A model generated the notes under the pieces. The model was not told the DNA's origin, searched no databases, and was given only the letters and a program-made list of their open reading frames with translations. Positions 36,850 to 41,856 of a stretch of DNA of 41,856 bases are shown piece after piece. The DNA is from Hyphomicrobiales bacterium (GTDB lineage Bacteria; Pseudomonadota; Alphaproteobacteria; Rhizobiales; Beijerinckiaceae). How positions within the stretch are numbered: the first letter of the stretch is position 1; every line of letters begins with the position of its first letter. The translations under genes were made by a program, and so were the position numbers. The stretch spans positions 1 through 41,856 of the forward strand of contig CANGPA010000011.1 of assembly GCA_947455645.1 (NCBI GenBank). Direction: 5' to 3'.

Positions 36850-37155
36850 ATGACCGCCCGTATTTCCCGTCCCGCCAAGACTGCCATGCAATCCGGAAAA
36901 GCGAAGACGGATCGCTGGCTTTTGGAATTCACGCCCGAACATCCGACCCAGATTGACCCTTTGATGGGCTGGTCGGGATCTGATGAGACGCTGACGCAAG
37001 TGAAGTTGTGGTTCGCGAGCCGGGATGAAGCGATCGCCTATGCCGCACGCCATGGCATCGCGGCTGAGGTCGAAGAACCTCAGGACGCTAAGCGCCGCTC
37101 AATGTCGTATTCGGATAATTTCAAATCGAACCGCATCGGCTCTTGGACGCATTGA
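36850..37155 (+). CDS. NADH dehydrogenase accessory subunit, NDUFS4-like (ETC complex I)
   Basis: This 101-residue protein matches the alphaproteobacterial/mitochondrial NDUFS4 (18-kDa, ETC_C1) family: 'TDRWLLEFTPEHPTQIDPLMGWSGSDETLTQVKLWFASRDEAIAYAARHGI' then 'MSYSDNFKSNRIGSWTH', the conserved end. It is a supernumerary subunit of complex I shared by alphaproteobacteria and mitochondria. The ATG at 36850 follows GGGGAAG. It is encoded away from the nuo operon, between two tRNA genes. Confidence 0.93.
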   Translation: MTARISRPAKTAMQSGKAKTDRWLLEFTPEHPTQIDPLMGWSGSDETLTQVKLWFASRDEAIAYAARHGIAAEVEEPQDAKRRSMSYSDNFKSNRIGSWTH

Positions 37156-37189
37156 TCGCGCTCATTTTGTTCAGGCTCTTCTTGAACGG

Positions 37190-37266
37190 GACTCCATAGC
37201 TCAGCTGGATAGAGCAGCCGCCTTCTAAGCGGCAGGTCGGAGGTTCGAATCCTCCTGGAGTCGCCA
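37190..37266 (+). tRNA. tRNA-Arg(UCU)
   Basis: A complete cloverleaf: acceptor GACTCCA with TGGAGTC, D-arm GCTC/GAGC, anticodon stem GCCGC/GCGGC with loop CTTCTAA giving anticodon TCT (37224-37226), T-arm GGTTCGAATCC, discriminator G and an encoded CCA (37264-37266). Confidence 0.96.
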
Positions 37267-37304
37267 TATTGCGCTTCTGCTCTAGAATAAGAGGCTCTGC
37301 CGTT

Positions 37305-37901
37305 GTGACCTCTGTGCCAGATTTTCTTGAAAGTCTCGAAGCGGCGCTCGCGCGGTGTCATCATCTGCTCGACGATGCGGCATCACGTCGGGATGCGCCC
37401 ATGCACACCCCTGTTGTCTCTACTTTGGGTGTTGATGGTCAACCGCGTAGCCGCGTTGTAGTCTTACGCGCCTTTAATGCACCGAATAACGCGTTGCGCT
37501 TTCATACCGATCGGCGATCGGATAAAGCACGAGAACTTTCATTAGATCCTCGCATCGCGATGCTCTTTTATGATCCTGCCGAAAAAATGCAGATGCGGAT
37601 CGAAGGCAACGCGACGCTGCATAGCGATGATGAGATCGCCGATGAAGCGTGGCGCAGTTCACAAGCCATGAGCAAATTATGTTACGCGACAGAGCCGCCT
37701 CCCGGTGCTCTACTTTCTCATGCTCATGCATTTGATTTGCCGCGAGATCGTGCCGCAGCGGAAATTGGCCGTCCGAACTTTATGGCGATATCGGTGTCAG
37801 TAGCCGCGCTCGAATGGCTATGGCTGGGCGCCGGCGGACACCGCCGCGCGCTTTATCGATTCAAACAATCCGGCATCAATGCGTCTTGGCTCGTCCCTTG
37901 A
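37305..37901 (+). CDS. Pyridoxamine 5'-phosphate oxidase-like FMN-binding protein
   Basis: The ~198-residue protein resembles the Alr4036/PNPOx-like split-barrel flavoproteins. 'HTPVVSTLGVDGQPRSRVVVLRAFNAPNNALRFHTDRRSDKARELSLDPRIAMLFYDPAEKMQMRIEGNATLH' carries the FMN-contacting R-x-V-V-L and T-D-x-R-S-x-K motifs. The C-terminus 'RRALYRFKQSGINASWLVP' is the family's short end and lacks PdxH's substrate-binding tail, so I do not call it PdxH. I place the start at the GTG at 37305, preceded by AAGAGG; the longer frame begins at a TTG 2 bases after the tRNA. It ends 3 bp from the convergent metC stop. Confidence 0.82.
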   Translation: MTSVPDFLESLEAALARCHHLLDDAASRRDAPMHTPVVSTLGVDGQPRSRVVVLRAFNAPNNALRFHTDRRSDKARELSLDPRIAMLFYDPAEKMQMRIEGNATLHSDDEIADEAWRSSQAMSKLCYATEPPPGALLSHAHAFDLPRDRAAAEIGRPNFMAISVSVAALEWLWLGAGGHRRALYRFKQSGINASWLVP

Positions 37902-37904
37902 AAA

Positions 37905-39095
37905 TCAACCCGCCGCGCGCAACCGCGAAAAGCCCGCATCGAGATCGATTTTAAGATCCTCGACGTCTTCAAGACCAATCTGGATGCGCAGGGCAGGGCC
38001 GCCCGGTTCCCATTTCGTGACAGACCGATAGGTGCTGCAATCAAAGGGGATGATCAGGCTTTCAAATCCGCCCCAAGAATATCCCATGCCGAATAAAGCA
38101 AGGTCATCCAGCATGGCCGCAACAGCTTTTTGAGAGACAGGCTTCAATATAATCGAGAAGAGGCCGGATGATCCTTTGAAGTCACGCTTCCAAATCTCGT
38201 GTCCCGGGCAATCGGGTAAGGCCGGATGCAAAACTTTCAACACTTCAGGTCGTGCTTTCAGCCAGTGAGCCATATCAAGCGCGGCTTTTTCCTGTTCTTT
38301 CAAGCGAAGCAGCATAGAACGCATGCCGCGCAGGGCGAGGAACATATCTTCGGGACCCGCGCAAATAGCCATGGCATCATAGGTGTCGCGCAGCGCGGTC
38401 CATGATCTTTCATTCGCAGAAACAAGCCCAAGCAATAGATCAGAGTGACCAGAAAGATATTTCGTTCCAGCTTCAATAGCGAGATCAACGCCCATCTCAT
38501 GAGGCGGAAAGAAGAAGGGCGTTGCCCATGTATTGTCCATAATAACGGTGGCATTGTGGGCGTGCGCGATACGAGCGATGGTCGGGACGTCTTGAACTTC
38601 GAAACTTTGTGAACCAGGAGCTTCAGTAAATACCGCGGCAGTGTTGGGTTTGAACAGTGCGGCAATTCCCTCGCCAATCATCGGGTCAAAATAAGTTGTC
38701 TCGACGCCAAACCGCTTGAGGAAGCCTTCGCAAAAATGGCGCGTCGGGCGATAGACGCTGTCGGTTACAAGAAGATGATCGCCTGCCTTCAAACAGGATA
38801 AAAGTGCCAGACTGCAGGCCGCGAGTCCTGATCCAACACAAACCGTGCCTTTTGCGCCGGCAATCGCACTCCAGGCGCTTTCAAGCGCGTCGCTCGTTGG
38901 TGTTCCGAGGGTGCCATAAATATAACGATTTGAGCGCGCGAGCAGGGCTTCCATTGTCGGCGCCAACACCGTCGAGCCACGATAAATCGGGGTGTTGACG
39001 AAGCCGTGCTGCTCCCATGGGTCACGTCCGGCATAAACGAGCTTGGTGCGGTCCTTGAGGCGATTGAAGGCCGCCTGCGTCATTTTGTCTTTCAT
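37905..39095 (-). CDS. metC: Cystathionine beta-lyase
   Basis: This trans-sulfuration PLP enzyme releases homocysteine from cystathionine. The 396-residue protein has the PLP lysine K212 in 'EAGTKYLSGHSDLLLG', the tyrosine-rich 'SNRYIYGTLGTPTSDALE', 'GSGLAACSLALLS', and the C-terminal 'SWGGFESLIIPF...LRIQIGLEDVEDLKIDL' that separates MetC from cystathionine gamma-synthase. The ATG at 39095 is preceded by AAAGAGAA; the ATG at 39125 has no ribosome site and would sit inside the candidate -10 box. It is divergent from aapJ. Confidence 0.93.
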   Translation of the reverse strand: MKDKMTQAAFNRLKDRTKLVYAGRDPWEQHGFVNTPIYRGSTVLAPTMEALLARSNRYIYGTLGTPTSDALESAWSAIAGAKGTVCVGSGLAACSLALLSCLKAGDHLLVTDSVYRPTRHFCEGFLKRFGVETTYFDPMIGEGIAALFKPNTAAVFTEAPGSQSFEVQDVPTIARIAHAHNATVIMDNTWATPFFFPPHEMGVDLAIEAGTKYLSGHSDLLLGLVSANERSWTALRDTYDAMAICAGPEDMFLALRGMRSMLLRLKEQEKAALDMAHWLKARPEVLKVLHPALPDCPGHEIWKRDFKGSSGLFSIILKPVSQKAVAAMLDDLALFGMGYSWGGFESLIIPFDCSTYRSVTKWEPGGPALRIQIGLEDVEDLKIDLDAGFSRLRAAG

Positions 39096-39123
39096 TTGTT
39101 CTCTTTCATCCCTGAATCTAGGC

Positions 39124-39153
39124 ATTGGACGCCAGTTTAGGCGGGTTGGTCAA
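39124..39153 (-). promoter_or_regulatory. Candidate metC promoter
   Basis: On the minus strand, TTGACC (39148-39153) and TCCAAT (39124-39129) are separated by 18 bp. Transcription would begin around 39117, downstream of the 39125 ATG, which supports 39095 as the metC start. Confidence 0.38.
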
Positions 39154-39174
39154 GGATTCGAGCCAAAAATTGTG

Positions 39175-39197
39175 CAAGGGACTAAGTAATTCCCTTG
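39175..39197. promoter_or_regulatory. Inverted repeat overlapping the aapJ -35 box (candidate operator)
   Basis: A perfect 7-bp inverted repeat, CAAGGGA (39175-39181) and TCCCTTG (39191-39197), has 9 bases between arms and 16-bp centre-to-centre spacing. The right arm shares TTG with the -35 hexamer of the aapJ promoter. The geometry fits a dimeric regulator. The regulator is unknown. Confidence 0.5.
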
Positions 39198-39223
39198 ACC
39201 CTTGTGCCCGTTCAAAATCTAAT
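39195..39223 (+). promoter_or_regulatory. aapJ promoter
   Basis: TTGACC (39195-39200) and TCTAAT (39218-39223) are separated by exactly 17 bp, each one base from the sigma-70 consensus or close to it. A leader of about 65 bases would precede aapJ. Confidence 0.62.
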
Positions 39224-39295
39224 GACTGCTATGCCCGCGCGGCATGGATCGGACGGATGCATTCTGCATCCCGGACCTTTGAATTGGAGGATTGT

Positions 39296-40312
39296 ATGAA
39301 GAAATTGATTGCAGCGGCCGTTGTGGCTGCCGCCAGCGTAGGGCTTGTAACGGCAGCATCCGCCGGCACGCTCGATAACGTGAAGGCAAAGGGCCAAGTT
39401 GTTTGCGGCGCGAATCCAGGAACGGCTGGTTTCGGGGTTCCGGATCAGAAGGGCAATTGGACGGGTCTCGATGTGGATTATTGCCGCGCGATTGCCGCTG
39501 CGATTTTTAATGATCCAACCAAAGTTAAATTCGTTCCGCTTTCTTCGAAGGATCGGTTCACCGCTCTCGCTTCGGGTGAAGTTGACGTGTTGATCCGTAA
39601 CTCCACATGGACCATGTCTCGTGAAACCACGCTCGGCATCATTTGGGCCGGCGTGAACTTCTATGACGGTCAGGGCTTCATGGTGAACAAGAAGCTCAAT
39701 GTGAAGTCTGCCAAGGAATTGAACGGCGCATCGATCTGCGTTCAGCAAGGCACAACGACCGAATTGAACCTCGCCGACTATTTCCGTTCGAACAAGATGG
39801 ACTATAAAGTCGTAACATTCGGCACTTCAGAAGAAGCGTTGAAGGCTTATGACTCAGGCCGTTGCGACAGCTACACGACCGACCGTTCGGGCCTCGCCGC
39901 GGACCGTCTTTCGATGGCCAAGCCTGATGATCACATCATTCTTCCGGAAGTGATTTCGAAAGAGCCGCTCGGTCCGGTTGTCCGTCAGGGCGACGATCAA
40001 TGGCTCAATCTCGTGAAGTGGGTGCACTACGCACTTCTCACGACCGAAGAACTCGGCATCAACTCAAAGAATATCGATGAGAAGGTTAAGGCGGAAGATC
40101 CGGAAGTTAAGCGCGTTCTCGGCACCGAAGGTAAGTTCGGCGAGTCGCTTGGTCTTTCGAACGCTTGGGTTGTTCAGATCGTGAAGGGCGTCGGCAATTA
40201 CGAAGAGCTCTTCGAGCGCAATGTTGGACCGAACACCCCACTCCAGCTCGCCCGTTCGTCGAACGCGCTCTGGTCAAAGGGTGGACTGCAATACGCACCG
40301 CCAATTCGCTGA
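39296..40312 (+). CDS. aapJ: General L-amino acid ABC transporter, periplasmic binding protein
   Basis: This is the solute-binding protein of the Aap system, which imports a broad range of L-amino acids in rhizobia. The 338-residue protein has a 23-residue signal peptide (MKKLIAAAVVAAASVGLVTAASA) followed by 'GTLDNVKAKGQVVCGANPGTAGFGVPDQKGNWTGLDVDYCRAIAAAIF' and the ligand-binding 'NSTWTMSRETTLG' and 'SYTTDRSGLAADR' segments of the AapJ family. The ATG at 39296 follows GGAGG. The much longer open frame upstream overlaps the promoter. A strong hairpin lies directly after the stop, separating it from aapQ. Confidence 0.95.
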   Translation: MKKLIAAAVVAAASVGLVTAASAGTLDNVKAKGQVVCGANPGTAGFGVPDQKGNWTGLDVDYCRAIAAAIFNDPTKVKFVPLSSKDRFTALASGEVDVLIRNSTWTMSRETTLGIIWAGVNFYDGQGFMVNKKLNVKSAKELNGASICVQQGTTTELNLADYFRSNKMDYKVVTFGTSEEALKAYDSGRCDSYTTDRSGLAADRLSMAKPDDHIILPEVISKEPLGPVVRQGDDQWLNLVKWVHYALLTTEELGINSKNIDEKVKAEDPEVKRVLGTEGKFGESLGLSNAWVVQIVKGVGNYEELFERNVGPNTPLQLARSSNALWSKGGLQYAPPIR

Positions 40313-40321
40313 TCTCGTTAT

Positions 40322-40350
40322 CCGGCGGAGCTTAAGGCTCCGCCGGTTTT
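40322..40350 (+). terminator. Intercistronic terminator/stem-loop between aapJ and aapQ
   Basis: A perfect 10-bp stem, CCGGCGGAGC (40322-40331) with GCTCCGCCGG (40337-40346), has a TTAAG loop and a TTTTCT tail. It probably ends most aapJ transcripts and lets a fraction read through, giving more binding protein than permease. Confidence 0.82.
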
Positions 40351-40389
40351 CTATCGGCTATTTTCGTTTATCTGAAGGGGCGAAACACT

Positions 40390-41580
40390 ATGAGCGTCGA
40401 TATTGGCGGGCGCCCATCAGAGGCTAAGGTCGTTTTCTATAACGATCCACGCATTCGCAGTTTGTTTTTTCAGCTTCTTCTTTTGGGATTGATTGTCGCG
40501 CTGTTTTGGTTTGCGTATGACAACACCGTTGCCAATCTCAGAAAACGTAATATTGCGCAGGGCTTTGCTTTTTGGGATGTCGAAGCGGGCTTCGATATCA
40601 GCCAAACCCTCATCTCTTATAGTGCGGCGTCCTCTTATGGTCGTGCCTTTTGGGTGGGGCTTCTCAACACGATGCTTGTTTCGCTCGTAAGTATTTTTTT
40701 TGCAACCATTCTTGGGGTGATCATTGGCATTCTGCGCTTGTCGCGGAATTGGCTCGTGGCAAAATTGGCGACGGTATATGTAGAAATTTTTCGCAATGTG
40801 CCGCTGCTTCTTATTCTCTATTTCTGGTATCGTGGCGTTTTAGGACTTCTCCCCGAACCGCGTGACTCTATCAAATTGCCAGCCGATATTTTTCTCAATA
40901 CGCGCGGCCTCTTGATGCCGAAGCCTGTTTTTGCCGAAGCGTTTGTGTATCCCTTGATCGCATTTGTGAGCACCGTCATTCTCGGCGCCGTTTTGTTCTG
41001 GTGGGCCCGTCGCGTTCAGGCGCGGACAGGTCAGCGGCCTAAGGCAGGATTATTCTCAACGAGTATGATCATTGGCTTGCCGTTAATTGTCTTCTTTCTC
41101 TCCGGTTCACCTTTGAGTTTTGACGTACCCGTGCAAGGACGCTTCAACGCGTCAGGGGGCATGACTCTTCCCCCTGAATTTGTGTCGTTGGTGATCGGCC
41201 TGACAACTTACACGGCTGCCTTTATCGCTGAGAATGTTCGCGCCGGTATCATTGCGATTTCGAAGGGACAAACGGAAGCCGCACAGGCGTTGGGTCTCAG
41301 CCATGGTCAAACCATTCGTCTGGTCATCATGCCGCAAGCGCTGCGCGTGATTGTACCGCTTTTGAACAGTGAATATCTCAGCCTCACTAAAAACTCATCG
41401 CTTGGCGTTTCAATCGGTTATCCCGATCTCGTCAACGTCTTCACCGGTACGGTGCTCAATCAAACGGGGCAAGCGGTGGAGATGGTGTCGGTGACGATGC
41501 TTGTTTATCTCACGCTCAGTCTTTTGACGTCGGCTTTCATGAATTGGTTTAACCGCCGCGTGGCCTTGGTGGAGCGGTGA
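40390..41580 (+). CDS. aapQ: General L-amino acid ABC transporter, permease AapQ
   Basis: This 396-residue permease has an N-terminal helix, a long periplasmic loop ('NTVANLRKRNIAQGFAFWDVEAGFDISQTLISY') and a HisM-type permease core. 'RAFWVGLLNTMLVSLVSIFFATILGVIIGILRLS' begins the core, and the EAA loop appears as 'KGQTEAAQALGLSHGQTIRLVIMPQALRVIVP' (EAA-x3-G). The size and extended first half are typical of AapQ rather than short HisQ/HisM permeases. The ATG at 40390 follows GAAGGGGCG. aapM starts 1 base after the stop codon. Confidence 0.95.
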   Translation: MSVDIGGRPSEAKVVFYNDPRIRSLFFQLLLLGLIVALFWFAYDNTVANLRKRNIAQGFAFWDVEAGFDISQTLISYSAASSYGRAFWVGLLNTMLVSLVSIFFATILGVIIGILRLSRNWLVAKLATVYVEIFRNVPLLLILYFWYRGVLGLLPEPRDSIKLPADIFLNTRGLLMPKPVFAEAFVYPLIAFVSTVILGAVLFWWARRVQARTGQRPKAGLFSTSMIIGLPLIVFFLSGSPLSFDVPVQGRFNASGGMTLPPEFVSLVIGLTTYTAAFIAENVRAGIIAISKGQTEAAQALGLSHGQTIRLVIMPQALRVIVPLLNSEYLSLTKNSSLGVSIGYPDLVNVFTGTVLNQTGQAVEMVSVTMLVYLTLSLLTSAFMNWFNRRVALVER

Positions 41581-41581
41581 T

Positions 41582-41856
41582 ATGAGCGTTAACTCAGAGA
41601 TGAATTTCGTACGTTCACGCTTTAGCGAACCGCTTCCGCCACCGATGCGGACCTCGGGAATTTTTCATTGGGCACGTGAGAATCTGTTTTCTTCAGTTCT
41701 GAATTCCCTAATGACGATTCTGATTTTATTTTTCCTTTATCAAGTCATTCCGGGACTGATTGATCGTTTGATCCTTTCGGCGGTATGGACTGCGAATAGC
41801 AGCAAGGATTGTAATCCTGAACTTTTGGGTCATCCGGTGGGTGTGTGCTGGGGCTT
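41582..41856 (+). CDS. aapM: General L-amino acid ABC transporter, permease AapM (3'-truncated by window edge)
   Basis: The ATG at 41582 follows the aapQ stop by one base, and the frame runs open to the window end (91 full codons). The translation begins MSVNSEMNFVRSRFSEPLP and continues through a proline-rich cytosolic segment, 'GIFHWARENLFSSVLNSLMTILILFFLYQVIPGLIDRLILSAVW' (first membrane helix) and 'KDCNPELLGHPVGVCWG', a characteristic AapM N-terminal pattern. An ATPase gene, aapP, is expected beyond the window. Confidence 0.9.
   Translation, partial: MSVNSEMNFVRSRFSEPLPPPMRTSGIFHWARENLFSSVLNSLMTILILFFLYQVIPGLIDRLILSAVWTANSSKDCNPELLGHPVGVCWG

Noticed and set aside
36659-37266. Two tRNA genes as integration sites for a mobile element
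   Set aside because: No integrase, no repeated tRNA 3' ends and no foreign-looking genes lie between or beside them; the intervening gene is a core complex I subunit.
37269-37304. TTG start of the PNPOx-like gene 2 bases after the tRNA-Arg CCA
   Set aside because: The segment is not conserved-looking and has no ribosome site, while the GTG at 37305 has AAGAGG upstream.
39125-39295. Long N-terminal extension of AapJ from 39125
   Set aside because: It contains the promoter hexamers and lies upstream of a perfect signal peptide with GGAGG before the ATG at 39296.

Overview
This window is chromosomal DNA from an alphaproteobacterium, most likely of the order Hyphomicrobiales (Rhizobiales). The evidence is the gene order: rpsF-rpsR-DUF2232-rplI-dnaB-alr-radA-cvpA-purF-SDR on one strand, a fabD-fabG-acpP-fabF-mltG-gmk block on the other, lptF-lptG-lptD-ksgA, pepA-holC, an NDUFS4-like complex I accessory subunit, and metC divergent from aapJQM. 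Base composition is moderate. I cannot name a genus from this.

Layout. (1) 1-2169: 3' part of a large RTX/FG-GAP surface or secreted protein with an internal tandem duplication; this is the only clearly accessory-looking gene. (2) 2348-5966, plus strand: a GNAT acetyltransferase, SlyX, an NnrU-family membrane protein, a YfgM-like TPR protein and the GTPase Der. (3) 5971-15697, minus strand: read from rpsF leftward, translation (rpsF, rpsR, rplI), a DUF2232 membrane protein, replication and repair (dnaB, radA), cell wall (alr), and purine synthesis (cvpA, purF) ending in an SDR oxidoreductase. Hairpin terminators follow rpsR and rplI. (4) 15931-21156: mntH (-), ilvD (+), a secreted Sel1-repeat protein (+) and xthA (-), lying between the rpsF and fabD groups. 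(5) 21312-26971, plus strand: type II fatty acid synthesis, then mltG and gmk. (6) 26958-32504, minus strand: LPS export genes lptF-lptG-lptD and ksgA, in tight overlap. (7) 32646-34675: pepA-holC (+), then an ABC-F ATPase (-). (8) 36707-37901: tRNA-Pro(UGG), the NDUFS4-like gene, tRNA-Arg(UCU) and a PNPOx-like flavoprotein. (9) 37905-41856: metC (-) divergent from aapJ, aapQ and a partial aapM (general L-amino acid ABC transporter).

Most of the window is ordinary core genome. I did not find a convincing undescribed system. The points most worth a second look are the 312-residue tandem duplication in the RTX/FG-GAP protein, a 23-bp inverted repeat overlapping the -35 box of a good promoter upstream of aapJ, the direct lptD-ksgA junction where surA and pdxA normally sit, the glycine/arginine-rich tail of ribosomal protein S6, and a long inverted repeat in the rpsF leader. 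No rRNA, CRISPR array, insertion sequence, integrase or prophage gene was seen. Several gene starts were placed downstream of the longest open frame, because the upstream starts are TTG/GTG codons or lack family-conserved sequence; this is explained for each gene.
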